Counted from the first letter of the stretch, positions 8,843 through 17,147 are shown. The stretch is 34,553 nucleotides of DNA from SAR86 cluster bacterium (GCA_002401885.1 NVUL01000059.1:1-34553), one strand, 5' to 3'. Notes: generated by a model from the sequence alone, not told the origin. A program made the numbers and translations.

Positions 8843-11272
8843 ATGTCTCTACTACAAGATATACGGTATTCGCTGAGGCTATTACGTAAGACGCCCATAC
8901 ACACTTTTACTACTGTGTTTGTGTTAGTGATTGGTCTGTCTCTCTATATTGCCAGTTACACCATGGCCGACATGCGCACAGATAAATCCATGCCGTTCCC
9001 CAATGGAGGGAGCTATGTGTTTCTAAACGGCAATGACCCCACGGGACAGTTTGAGCAGGGACGAAATACCTTCGATCTGTATACCTACCAGCGTTTGTTG
9101 GACTCCAGTAAAAATTATTCTGCTCTCTCTGCAATGCAATTTGGAAATGCTACATTCAGTGATGGTGAGAATTACTCCAGACAGTTCACATCGGCGACAC
9201 TCTCCGTTGAATTGCTTCGTGCTACTGCGGTGAATCCCATTCTCGGCAGGATGTTTACCTCGGAAGACTCCGCAATAGACGCCGAGAATGCTGTAATTAT
9301 CAGCCACAATTTGTGGCAGGACTACTATGGCGGTAATCCGAATGTTATTGGGTCTCTTAGTCGAATTAACAATCAGGCGCATAACATCATAGGCGTTATG
9401 CCCGAGGGTTTTAATTTCCCACGGCAGGAAAACCTATGGTTGCCACTAGAACGTAACAACAGTGTTTTGCCTGGAGAGGGCGGCGCAATGAGTATGGCCG
9501 GTATCTTGGCGCCTGGTGTGAGTCTAGCCAATGCAGAGGCAGAACTGGATTCGCTTCTCACTCAATTGGTTGCCGACTATCCTGACAGCTATTTACCAAG
9601 AACAGCACTTGTTACCCTCTACGCGCGGTGGGGTTCAGGGGAGGCCTTGAACATGGGCGTTATCTCTCTTCTTATAGCCTGTGTCACCTTGGCATTGACT
9701 ACGGTAAATCTTTCTTCCCTTTTATTCATGCGGTCATCATCCAGGAAACAGGAACTAGCCGTAAGGGCGAGCGTCGGTGCGGGTAGTTGGGAGTTGGTTA
9801 AACAGGTATTGCTGGAATCATTTATCATTTGTGCCGCTGGTTTTGTATTTAGTTTGCTGCTGAGTAGCATGCTACTCAACGTTATGGAAAGTGTATTCTT
9901 TTCAGATCCTTTCTGGTACGAATTTGAACTAAATACGCCGGCGGTTTTCATGGCTGCAGTCGTCACTTTATTCATCTGGATTGGAGCCAGTGCCACTGTA
10001 GCTTACAAGGCAAAAACTACTCAGCCTGCCAGCATGCTCGCAGAGGGTAATAAAGGCTTTGGGGGAGGCGGGAAGGGCAATATGGCCAAAGCGATCGTTA
10101 CTGTAGAAGTTGTACTGAGTTGTTTCCTTCTGGTGCTCACAGGAGTGTTGGTTTCTCTTATAGATAGAACAAATGTAAGGGATTTTGGTGCCAATACTGA
10201 AAATACAGCAGTCGCTAGCATCGATCTTTCTACTCTGAGTATCGGCGCTGAAGAACACAGAGAACAAAGCCAACTAAACTACATATCGGGATTGGTGGCC
10301 GAACTCGACTCGGTTACGGATATCAGCGAAGTGGCAATAACCACTGCCTACCCCGGAATAGGCGGTCAGTTTGGCAGATATCAGATAGAGGAAAATCTTA
10401 ATTCAGCTGACGAAGACGATCTGGAGGGTCAGGAGACCATTTGGGTCAGTGAAAACTATTTCGATGTCATCGATGTTGATGTCATAGAGGGTAGGGGGTT
10501 TGATAGTGGCGATACAAGCTTGTCTAATGATGTGGTGATTCTTGCTGAGGACTTTGCCAGTCGACTGTGGGCAGATGAGTCTCCTGTAGGAAAGAGAATA
10601 GTGGCCACTATTGAGAATGAAGAAATATCCCTCCTTGTGGTTGGTATAATTCCAGCCATTATTCAGACAAATACGACTATACAAGCGTTCTACGAGCCCA
10701 GTCTTTATCGCCCGCTAACGCAAGATGCTCCGCAAAACATGTACCTTCTTGCGAAGTATCTACCGCAGGCCGCCTTGACTGATATGGCTGAGGCCGTAAG
10801 AGTTGCCGGCGCGCGAGTCGATCGCAACATACCTATCGAAAAATTTGCTGTCTGGGACGTGCAAACAGGTGATGCTGACACGCTAATACTTATGTCGGAG
10901 GCATTCGCACTGGCAACTTTTATATTGGCTAGCATAGGAGTGTTTGCCGTTCTCTCCAGAACTATTACCCAGCGCACACATGAGATAGGTATTCGCCGCG
11001 CACTTGGTTCAAGTAATCTGCGCATCTTCATGAATTACGGCAAGCAGGGAATTGTATTTCTAATAGCAGGCGTCGTGCTTGGCTGTGCGCCGGCGGTACT
11101 AGCCTTTGCCTATGTATTGATAGCCGTGTTCAACGTTAACGACATTGCAGTTCTTCCAATCATTACTCTGGGCGTTACCCTATTGATGGCACTGATCATA
11201 GCCGCGAGCTGTTATGTGCCAACGCGAATGGCAATTCGAATGGAGCCGGGAGAGGCTCTTCACTACGAATAA
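8843..11272 (+). CDS. ADOP-type ABC permease 5
   Basis: An 809-aa permease and the most diverged member of the array. The first FtsX motif is ELAVRASVGAG (304) and the second EIGIRRALGSS (714). The tail is RMEPGEALHYE. The N-terminus (SLLQDIRYSLRLLRKTPIHTF) is closer to the general ADOP consensus than those of permeases 2-4. ATG 8843 is preceded by AAGGA at 8832-8836. As in the rest of the array, no nucleotide-binding domain is fused or adjacent. It is the last gene of the run; the next gene on this strand is a TonB-dependent receptor 235 bp away. Function by family only: an inner-membrane export or lipoprotein-release type permease. Confidence 0.92.
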   Translation: MSLLQDIRYSLRLLRKTPIHTFTTVFVLVIGLSLYIASYTMADMRTDKSMPFPNGGSYVFLNGNDPTGQFEQGRNTFDLYTYQRLLDSSKNYSALSAMQFGNATFSDGENYSRQFTSATLSVELLRATAVNPILGRMFTSEDSAIDAENAVIISHNLWQDYYGGNPNVIGSLSRINNQAHNIIGVMPEGFNFPRQENLWLPLERNNSVLPGEGGAMSMAGILAPGVSLANAEAELDSLLTQLVADYPDSYLPRTALVTLYARWGSGEALNMGVISLLIACVTLALTTVNLSSLLFMRSSSRKQELAVRASVGAGSWELVKQVLLESFIICAAGFVFSLLLSSMLLNVMESVFFSDPFWYEFELNTPAVFMAAVVTLFIWIGASATVAYKAKTTQPASMLAEGNKGFGGGGKGNMAKAIVTVEVVLSCFLLVLTGVLVSLIDRTNVRDFGANTENTAVASIDLSTLSIGAEEHREQSQLNYISGLVAELDSVTDISEVAITTAYPGIGGQFGRYQIEENLNSADEDDLEGQETIWVSENYFDVIDVDVIEGRGFDSGDTSLSNDVVILAEDFASRLWADESPVGKRIVATIENEEISLLVVGIIPAIIQTNTTIQAFYEPSLYRPLTQDAPQNMYLLAKYLPQAALTDMAEAVRVAGARVDRNIPIEKFAVWDVQTGDADTLILMSEAFALATFILASIGVFAVLSRTITQRTHEIGIRRALGSSNLRIFMNYGKQGIVFLIAGVVLGCAPAVLAFAYVLIAVFNVNDIAVLPIITLGVTLLMALIIAASCYVPTRMAIRMEPGEALHYE

Positions 11273-11507
11273 AAGCCCAGTCTTCAAAAAAATTGGAGCA
11301 TGTTCGATACTCGAATGCACGAGCGAGAGTTGATGCTTGTTCTGATAAAAATATTTGGTGGAATTAGTGATCAACTATTCTTACATCTTTGTCTCCTGTT
11401 GATTCCTTCTGCCCATCAAAATGTAAGGTTTTGTGTCACCGATTGACTTCGTGGTATGTCGAAGTTAGGGTGACTTACTATTCTGAAATTAGTGGGAGAT
11501 AGCTAAA
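11273..11507 (+). promoter_or_regulatory. Intergenic region with hairpin and candidate promoter/operator for the TonB receptor
   Basis: No gene is seen here. At 11298-11318 there is a small hairpin (TTCGA-tac-TCGAA, with GCA/TGC outside it) without a T-tract, so it is not a convincing terminator. TTGACT at 11443-11448 could be a -35, but the -10 at 17 bp spacing (TAGGGT, 11466-11471) is poor. Between them lies a perfect inverted repeat ACTTCG-N8-CGAAGT (11446-11451 and 11460-11465), which could be a repressor operator. All of this is visual inspection, so confidence is low. Confidence 0.3.
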
Positions 11508-13826
11508 TTGATCAACACGAAATGTGCAATAACATCACTTCTAGGGGCTGCAATCGCCTCTACAATACCTCTGACTGTCTATTCGCAAGATTCCAATGGG
11601 CAGGTTGAAGAGATCATCGTTTCGGCGCAGCGCCGCGATCAGAATTTGCAGGATACGCCGTTGTCGGTCACTGCATTTACTAGCGATACTATTGAGGCTT
11701 TAGGCTTCACGCAATCGGTTGATATTGCAGCCCAAACGCCGAACTTCAGCGTTGGCTATCCTAACGGCGAGTCAGGCATACCGGCGATGTTCATTCGCGG
11801 CGTTGGTGTCAGTGACTTTCGTGTCTTTACCCCTGCAGCGATTGCACCCTACGCGGACGAAGTGTATGTCGCGCAGAGTGCAGGTCAGATATTTCAATTG
11901 CTAGACATGGATAGAATTGAAGTGCTACGTGGTCCGCAGGGCACACTCTACGGACGCAACGCCACTGGCGGTGCGGTAAATTATATTTCAAAAAAACCTA
12001 CTGAGGAATTTGAAGGCGACGTAAGCGTAACTGCCGCCGAATACGGTTATACCAGTGTAGAAGCAGCTATAGGTGGTCCGTTATCGGATACAGTTGGTTT
12101 TCGTTTGGCTGTTTCAAAAACTGATTCCGATGGCTGGTTAAAGAACAATCTCACCGGCAATGATCAGCAGGGTGCCGATGAGCTAGCCTACCGCGCACTT
12201 ATCGAATGGGATCCGTCAGACTCGGTAAATGTCTTGTTCAATCTTCATGGTGGTAAGACCGAATCTGATGCCGTGCAGTATCGCCATCTTGGATTGTTAG
12301 ATGACACTGGAGCTATGTGTTCTTTAGGGGACATCAATGCTGGTCTCTGCGTTGACGCCTTTGGTTATTCAGAGAACCTGCCTTTTACTACGGCCGATGG
12401 CACAGTAATACCGGCTGCAAGTGCTTATGACGAAGGTAGTTATAACGTCGAAGCACAGAATGATACCGAATTCTGGGGTACCTCACTGAAGGTGCAGGTT
12501 GATATTGGCGACATGCTGTTTACGTCGATCACTGCCTATGATGACTTGGAAGATTCCCGCCCGGAAGAAACGGATGCCAGTCCTAATGAATTAATCTCCG
12601 CCATACTGGGCGTCAATCAGGAGACATTCTCGCAGGAATTTCGACTAAGCCAGCAGAGAGACGGTTGGAACTGGATTGCCGGTGCCTATTACCTGGACGA
12701 TGAAGCGCAGGACCAGACTGGTTTTAATGTGCTGGGTGCTCTACGACCCTTCTTCGTTGGTGTTGACGATGCGGACTTCTGTGGCGACGGCACTATCGCC
12801 CCTCCTCCGGGTAACCCTGACGGATTCTGTCCGGCGCAGTTCGTTAGTAACGGTGCCTCCCGGACAGTCCAGACCATACAAAGCTTCTCGCTTTATGGTG
12901 ATGCTTCTATTGATTTGAATGACGTGCTGAAACTAAATGTGGGACTGCGTTATACCGACGAAGAAACTGAACACGATGTTATTCAAATTTACAACGAACC
13001 GTCTATTAACTTTCCAGTTCGTTTCGCGGGTAATGGCAAGAAAGACTTCGACAGCGTCTCCGGTCGAGCTGTTCTGGATTGGTCAGTGAACGATGATGTG
13101 CTGTTGTACGCCGGCATCTCTACGGGTTTTAAAGCAGGCGGAATCGACAGCACCGTGGACGGCATTGTGCCTTACGACTCTGAAGAGTTGATCAACTACG
13201 AGGCAGGATTCAAAACGACTCTGGCAGATAGGACAGTTCGTTTGAACGGCTCCTTCTTCTATTACGACTATACAGATCTACAGGTATTTACCTTTACCGT
13301 CGTCGGAAATCAAACCTTCTCAGTGCTCAGCAATGCGTCTGATGCCAAAGTGGCTGGTGCGGAACTAGAGTTGCAATGGTTTCCAACAGCAAACACCTTC
13401 GTGAATTTCGGTATGGGGATTTTGGACACCGAGTACGAAGACTTTGTAGATTCTGTTACTGGTGATGATTTCTCCGGCAATCAGATCGTGATGTCACCTG
13501 ACCTTACCTACAACGGTTTAATACAACACGACTTCCATCTTAGTGGCGGCAGCACGCTAACGGCACAACTGGATTTCAGTTTTCAGGATGATGTGTTCTT
13601 CGATGCACAGAATAGCCCGTTGTTGAGTCAGGATTCGTACTCACTCTACAATGCTCGATTATCCTGGCAATCAGCGAATGACAATGTAGAGTTATCCCTG
13701 TGGGCTCGAAATCTGGCGGACAAAGAGTATTTGGTTTATGCTTTTGATCTGTCATTCCTCGGTTTTAATGAGGAAATGCTGGGTATGCCAAGAACTTATG
13801 GCATCGGCGCTTCGTTTAAGTTCTAG
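11508..13826 (+). CDS. TonB-dependent outer-membrane receptor
   Basis: A 772-aa TonB-dependent receptor. An N-terminal signal peptide (about residues 1-27) is followed by a TonB-box-like EEIIVSAQRRDQ and a plug domain (about 40-165) with RIEVLRGPQGTLYGRNATGG. A long beta-barrel ends in the aromatic-terminal strand GIGASFKF. The TTG start is chosen because GGGAG at 11494-11498 is well spaced and the signal peptide follows directly. The family imports scarce ligands (siderophores, sugars, vitamins, aromatic or terpenoid compounds) using energy from TonB-ExbB-ExbD. This subtype, with NLQDTPLSVTAF after the TonB box, is common in oligotrophic marine and sphingomonad-type degraders. A strong terminator follows, so it is probably monocistronic although close to the cytochrome/oxidase pair. 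The ligand is unknown. Confidence 0.93.
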   Translation: MINTKCAITSLLGAAIASTIPLTVYSQDSNGQVEEIIVSAQRRDQNLQDTPLSVTAFTSDTIEALGFTQSVDIAAQTPNFSVGYPNGESGIPAMFIRGVGVSDFRVFTPAAIAPYADEVYVAQSAGQIFQLLDMDRIEVLRGPQGTLYGRNATGGAVNYISKKPTEEFEGDVSVTAAEYGYTSVEAAIGGPLSDTVGFRLAVSKTDSDGWLKNNLTGNDQQGADELAYRALIEWDPSDSVNVLFNLHGGKTESDAVQYRHLGLLDDTGAMCSLGDINAGLCVDAFGYSENLPFTTADGTVIPAASAYDEGSYNVEAQNDTEFWGTSLKVQVDIGDMLFTSITAYDDLEDSRPEETDASPNELISAILGVNQETFSQEFRLSQQRDGWNWIAGAYYLDDEAQDQTGFNVLGALRPFFVGVDDADFCGDGTIAPPPGNPDGFCPAQFVSNGASRTVQTIQSFSLYGDASIDLNDVLKLNVGLRYTDEETEHDVIQIYNEPSINFPVRFAGNGKKDFDSVSGRAVLDWSVNDDVLLYAGISTGFKAGGIDSTVDGIVPYDSEELINYEAGFKTTLADRTVRLNGSFFYYDYTDLQVFTFTVVGNQTFSVLSNASDAKVAGAELELQWFPTANTFVNFGMGILDTEYEDFVDSVTGDDFSGNQIVMSPDLTYNGLIQHDFHLSGGSTLTAQLDFSFQDDVFFDAQNSPLLSQDSYSLYNARLSWQSANDNVELSLWARNLADKEYLVYAFDLSFLGFNEEMLGMPRTYGIGASFKF

Positions 13827-13843
13827 TATGCGCTGAATGGATC

Positions 13844-13884
13844 AAGCCCAGCAATGAATCTTTCGATTCACGGCTGGGTTTGTT
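13844..13884 (+). terminator. Rho-independent terminator after the TonB receptor
   Basis: A long hairpin: AAGCCCAGC at 13844-13852 pairs with GCTGGGTTT at 13873-13881 (one G-T wobble). Inside it TGAATC (13855-13860) pairs with GATTCA (13865-13870) around a TTTC loop. The following TTTGTTATT is T-rich. It lies 18 bp after the stop codon. Confidence 0.85.
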
Positions 13885-13910
13885 ATTAATACAATTCTAG
13901 AGAGCAGGGT

Positions 13911-14285
13911 ATGAAAGCGATTTCCTTACAAATTACTGGATTGTTAGTGGCGGTTTTTTTGACAGGCTGCAGCAACGTAGGTACGCAGGCATCAGGCGCT
14001 GAGGGTAGTTTCATTTCTTACCCATTTAGGAACGATGTGGCCGATACGGCTGTGATGGGAAAGTGGGCACGCAGCTGTGCTCTTTGTCATATCACAGGAG
14101 AAGCAGGTGCACCCGTGGTGGGAGATACACAGGAATGGCAGCGTAGATTAGCGCAGGGTGAGCGGGCAATACTCGAAAACGTCTTGCTTGGTGTTAACTC
14201 AATGCCACCTTTGGGCTATTGCATGTCCTGTGAAGTTTCGGATTTTAGGGCGATGGTTGCGTATATGGCGGGGACAAACCCATGA
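13911..14285 (+). CDS. Lipoprotein cytochrome c5-type monohaem protein
   Basis: A 124-aa envelope protein. A signal peptide ends in lipobox LTGC (Cys20), so it should be lipid-anchored. One haem c site is CALCH (C56, C59, H60), and M98 in NSMPP is the likely sixth ligand. A second cysteine pair (C104, C107, YCMSCE) is the structural disulfide pattern of the cytochrome c5 family. It overlaps the following FAD oxidase by 4 bp (ATGA), implying translational coupling. I infer that it accepts electrons from that oxidase in the periplasm and passes them to the respiratory chain. It could instead serve as a general carrier, but the overlap favours a dedicated partner. Confidence 0.9.
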   Translation: MKAISLQITGLLVAVFLTGCSNVGTQASGAEGSFISYPFRNDVADTAVMGKWARSCALCHITGEAGAPVVGDTQEWQRRLAQGERAILENVLLGVNSMPPLGYCMSCEVSDFRAMVAYMAGTNP

Positions 14286-15649
14286 AGAAGCATTCCCGTA
14301 GGTCTTTTCTGGCTTCAAGTGTTAGAGCGGCATTATTTGGAGCCTATGCAAGCTCAGGCGCGGCGTTTGCACAGTCGGCATCTTGGAGCAACTGGTCTGG
14401 TGGTCAGACCTGTCAGCCCGCTGGTCGTTACGACATAGGCAGCGAAGAAGAACTAACGAGCTTATTGAGAAATACGCTGGGGCCGATTCGCCCCGTGGGA
14501 TCAGGTCACTCTTTTAGCCCGTTGGTGCCAACCGACGGACACCTCGTCGTGATAGATCAATTGAACGGTATCCTAGATTCAGATAACGAGAAAATGCAGG
14601 TAACTCTGGGCGCTGGTTCTCGCCTCGGTGATCTGGGGACACAGCTCGATGCGATCGGCCAGGGCATGATCAATCTGCCTGACATAGACAGGCAAACAAT
14701 AGCAGGCGCGATAGCGACTGGTACTCACGGTACCGGTGTTACTCTGCAAGCTTTGTCATCGTTTATTACGTCCTTGCGCCTCGTGACTCCGAATGGCAAC
14801 GTCATGGACATCGATTCTAGCGACGAAGATTTATTGCATGCTGCTCGCGTGAACGTGGGAGCTCTCGGCATCGTTACGCAGGTAACACTGCAGAACAGAG
14901 AAGCCTATAAACTGAAGAAGCGTGAATGGGCGGCGCCAACCGAAGATATCTTGGCGAACTTCGATGAACTGGCAGCGAACCATCGACACTTCGAAATATT
15001 CCCGCTGGTGTATTCCGATTATTCGCTGGTGCTGGCTATCGATGAGACTGATGAGCCTATCGGTGAGGTAGAATTGGATGCAGAGCCTACTAGCGATGCG
15101 TCGATAGCCGAGTCCTTAGGTCTAAGCGACAACCCAACTCCTGCCGAACGCCTTCGGCAATCGAATGCGACAGCATCTCGAATTCAGCCGAGTGAGTCTG
15201 TCGATATATCTCATAAGATACTTTCCAATGTGCGCAACAGTCGCTTCAATGAGATGGAGTATTCGGTGCCTGCGGAAGTGGGTGCTGAGTGTCTGCGAGA
15301 GATTCTCAAGACAATCTACGATCAGGCGATCGATGTAAACTTCGTGTTGGAATACCGTTATGTCGGTGCCGATGATGACTGGTTAAGTATGTCCTATGGT
15401 GATCATCCCCATGCGACGATTTCGATTCACCGAACGGCCAGCGAAGACTATCGACCTTACTTTAACGTCATCGAGCCCATCTTTTGGAAGTACGGCGGCC
15501 GACCACACTGGGGTAAGGTGCACAGTCTCACCCATCTTGAGCTGACCGAGCTGTATCCACGCTTCAAAGACTTTATGGAGCTGCGGCGCGAGCTAGATCC
15601 GCAGGGAAGAATGTTGAATCCCCATCTGCGAGCCTTGTTTAACGCATAA
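14282..15649 (+). CDS. Tat-exported FAD-linked oxidase, aldonolactone oxidase (ALO) family
   Basis: A 455-aa flavoprotein of the vanillyl-alcohol-oxidase superfamily, resembling L-gulono-1,4-lactone / D-arabinono-1,4-lactone oxidases and bacterial alditol oxidase. A twin-arginine signal (SRRSFLASS) precedes the FAD-binding domain. RPVGSGHSFSP contains H76, the position of covalent FAD attachment in characterised relatives, and GAIATGTHGTG marks the flavin pyrophosphate region. The C-terminal ALO domain ends with PHWGK and the DPQGRMLNPHL pattern. Folded export with bound FAD fits the Tat signal. The start ATG overlaps the cytochrome c5 stop, so the enzyme may act as a cytochrome-linked dehydrogenase rather than a true oxidase. 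The substrate, perhaps a sugar lactone or polyol, is not determined by sequence. Confidence 0.9.
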   Translation: MKKHSRRSFLASSVRAALFGAYASSGAAFAQSASWSNWSGGQTCQPAGRYDIGSEEELTSLLRNTLGPIRPVGSGHSFSPLVPTDGHLVVIDQLNGILDSDNEKMQVTLGAGSRLGDLGTQLDAIGQGMINLPDIDRQTIAGAIATGTHGTGVTLQALSSFITSLRLVTPNGNVMDIDSSDEDLLHAARVNVGALGIVTQVTLQNREAYKLKKREWAAPTEDILANFDELAANHRHFEIFPLVYSDYSLVLAIDETDEPIGEVELDAEPTSDASIAESLGLSDNPTPAERLRQSNATASRIQPSESVDISHKILSNVRNSRFNEMEYSVPAEVGAECLREILKTIYDQAIDVNFVLEYRYVGADDDWLSMSYGDHPHATISIHRTASEDYRPYFNVIEPIFWKYGGRPHWGKVHSLTHLELTELYPRFKDFMELRRELDPQGRMLNPHLRALFNA

Positions 15650-15685
15650 AAGGGTAACGCATAAAAGAGCAACGCATAAAAAAAG
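15641..15685 (+). repeat. 15-bp tandem repeat spanning the stop codon
   Basis: Nearly three copies of AACGCATAAAAGRGY occur at 15641-15655, 15656-15670 and 15671-15685 (the last degenerate). The first copy contains the oxidase stop codon TAA. The period of 15 keeps the frame, so each copy also repeats an in-frame TAA. It looks like slippage or duplication between the gene end and the terminator. Confidence 0.85.
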
Positions 15686-15704
15686 GGAGCGTAAGCTCCC
15701 TTTT
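15681..15704. terminator. Bidirectional terminator between convergent genes
   Basis: A perfect 10-bp stem, AAAAGGGAGC (15681-15690) and GCTCCCTTTT (15695-15704), with a GTAA loop. It is A-rich on one side and T-rich on the other, so it can act for both the oxidase (plus) and the PLP enzyme (minus, stop at 15724-15726). Confidence 0.9.
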
Positions 15705-15723
15705 ACTTCGCCTAAGTTGTGTC

Positions 15724-16965
15724 TTAGGCTGACATACCCCGCGCCGAGATTGGCCATACTGCCTCGACCTTGTCCCCACGGATCGCGTACATCTGATCGT
15801 ATAGATTCACCACTGGATCGCAGTGCGAGACGATGACTTCGAGTTTGTCTCCAACCTTGTAATTACGCGATGGGTCGTCGCCATAGATGATGGTGCCAAA
15901 CTCGTCAGAGCCAGATCTATAGGTAATCCCAGATTCGCCTTTAACGATAGGCCAAGGCTGGTTAATCGTGCAGGCCTTGGCGCCTGCATCGGAGGTAGCG
16001 CGACCTTCGTATTGATCGTTCAAGACAGTCGTCATCACAGTCAACGAAGTGGCGAAGTCGGAATATACCTCAATATCTTCTTCCCCTCCGATCGAAATAT
16101 ACTGTGCATCCATGAACACGTAGCTGCCAACCTGCACATCGGTCATTCCCTTCGTTTCGTGGTCAATATTGTAAGTGCCGGTACCACCGCCACTGAATAT
16201 CTCAGTGTTAAGTCCAGAACGCTGCATGAGTTCGAGGGTGTCGGTAGCCTGTATCATGCGTTCGAGAGTCTGCGCCTTTCGGGTCTGGAAACCGACGACG
16301 TGTTGTGCCGCCGCGTCATAGCAAAGCATGCCGCGAAAGTTTAAGCCGGGTAATTGATCGACGAGCTGTGCCAGCCGTAGAGCAGGTTGTCCGAAGGGAG
16401 TGCCGGTGCGGCGTATGCCGGGGTCAACATCGACCACTACGTCGGCAACGATGCCCATCGACACGGCAGCCTCCGAGAGTAGACGTGCATTCGGCTCAGA
16501 ATCGGTCGCCTGAATGAAGCCAGGGCACTGTGCGCGAAGATTCATAGCGCGGCTTATCTTCGTTGGAGTTACATTGCCCGTGGTATTAAGAATTTGGTCT
16601 ATCCCATTCTGGAACATTGCTTCCGCTTCGCTGACCTTGGCGGTGCATATACCGACCGAGCCGCGATCCATCTGCATCTGAGCGATAGTAGGGCACTTAT
16701 GGGTCTTCGCATGAGGGCGGCTCGCTATGCCGTTGGCGGTCATTGTGGAAGCCATGTGGTCGAGATTGGCTTCCAGGAGATCCAGGTCGACACACAGGGC
16801 TGGGGTGTCTAGCTCCCATTTTGAGACATTGATCGACATCTCGCCGTTGGCATAGAAGCCTCGCATCTCTGAGGCTGTATAGCCGCGAGCAAAGGAGGGT
16901 AATCCGATAGCGGCTGCTCCGCCGGCTTGTAGGAATCGACGTCGAGAGATAGATTTGCTAGTCAT
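15724..16965 (-). CDS. Tat-exported PLP enzyme, D-threonine aldolase / D-serine dehydratase (DSD1) fold
   Basis: A 413-aa fold-type III PLP enzyme. A twin-arginine signal (SRRRFLQAGG) is followed by an alanine-racemase-like barrel with RPHAKTHK (83-90), whose K87 is the expected PLP lysine. A C-terminal beta domain has SHCDPVVNLYD. There H381 and D383 form the His-x-Asp metal pair that I recall from D-threonine aldolase; D-serine dehydratase has His-x-Cys, so aldolase-like chemistry (D-beta-hydroxy amino acid cleavage) is slightly favoured. The reading frame extends to 17004, but the ATG at 16965 has GAGG five bases upstream and places the Tat motif correctly. Family members are usually cytoplasmic, so export is notable. 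It stands alone on the minus strand, convergent with the oxidase. Confidence 0.87.
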   Translation of the reverse strand: MTSKSISRRRFLQAGGAAAIGLPSFARGYTASEMRGFYANGEMSINVSKWELDTPALCVDLDLLEANLDHMASTMTANGIASRPHAKTHKCPTIAQMQMDRGSVGICTAKVSEAEAMFQNGIDQILNTTGNVTPTKISRAMNLRAQCPGFIQATDSEPNARLLSEAAVSMGIVADVVVDVDPGIRRTGTPFGQPALRLAQLVDQLPGLNFRGMLCYDAAAQHVVGFQTRKAQTLERMIQATDTLELMQRSGLNTEIFSGGGTGTYNIDHETKGMTDVQVGSYVFMDAQYISIGGEEDIEVYSDFATSLTVMTTVLNDQYEGRATSDAGAKACTINQPWPIVKGESGITYRSGSDEFGTIIYGDDPSRNYKVGDKLEVIVSHCDPVVNLYDQMYAIRGDKVEAVWPISARGMSA

Positions 16966-17105
16966 GGTGGCCTCGCTGCGCTCTATTATGTTGTAGATGA
17001 ACAATCATACGCGGCAATCATCGGGTAGGCTATGTCTAAGCCACGAATATGTACTAGGCGGTCAGGCAGTGCTGTGTCCCAGCACCATGGATAGAGCGAG
17101 GGAAC

Positions 17106-17119
17106 TTGATGGACATCAA
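17106..17119 (+). promoter_or_regulatory. Perfect FNR/ANR/DNR box
   Basis: TTGAT-GGAC-ATCAA matches the consensus TTGATNNNNATCAA in all ten fixed positions. It is the only perfect copy I found in the window. It lies 164 bp upstream of the qNOR start. CRP/FNR-type regulators that use this site respond to low oxygen (FNR, ANR) or NO (DNR, NnrR). Confidence 0.88.
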
Positions 17120-17141
17120 GCCATAGAATCTTTGTGTTTGC

Positions 17142-17147
17142 TACTGT
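17142..17147 (+). promoter_or_regulatory. Candidate -10 of a class II FNR/DNR promoter for qNOR
   Basis: TACTGT lies where the -10 must be if the FNR box centre (17112.5) is at -41.5, which puts +1 near 17154. The hexamer itself matches the consensus at only three of six positions; the geometry is the main argument. The leader to the ATG would be about 130 nt. The rest of 17005-17283 holds a GTGCTG/CAGCAC inverted repeat at 17069-17085 and no gene. Confidence 0.5.

Noticed and set aside
1..11272. Permease array as a mobile or phage-derived island
   Set aside because: There is no integrase, transposase, tRNA gene or flanking repeat; local gene duplication explains it better.
15823..16344. Plus-strand frame of 173 codons inside the PLP enzyme gene
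   Set aside because: It is antisense to a gene with clear catalytic motifs, and its translation shows no family pattern.
17069..17085. GTGCTG/CAGCAC inverted repeat upstream of qNOR as a terminator of the minus-strand gene or a NorR site
   Set aside because: It has no T-tract, lies upstream of the minus-strand gene, and does not resemble known NorR or NsrR sites well enough.
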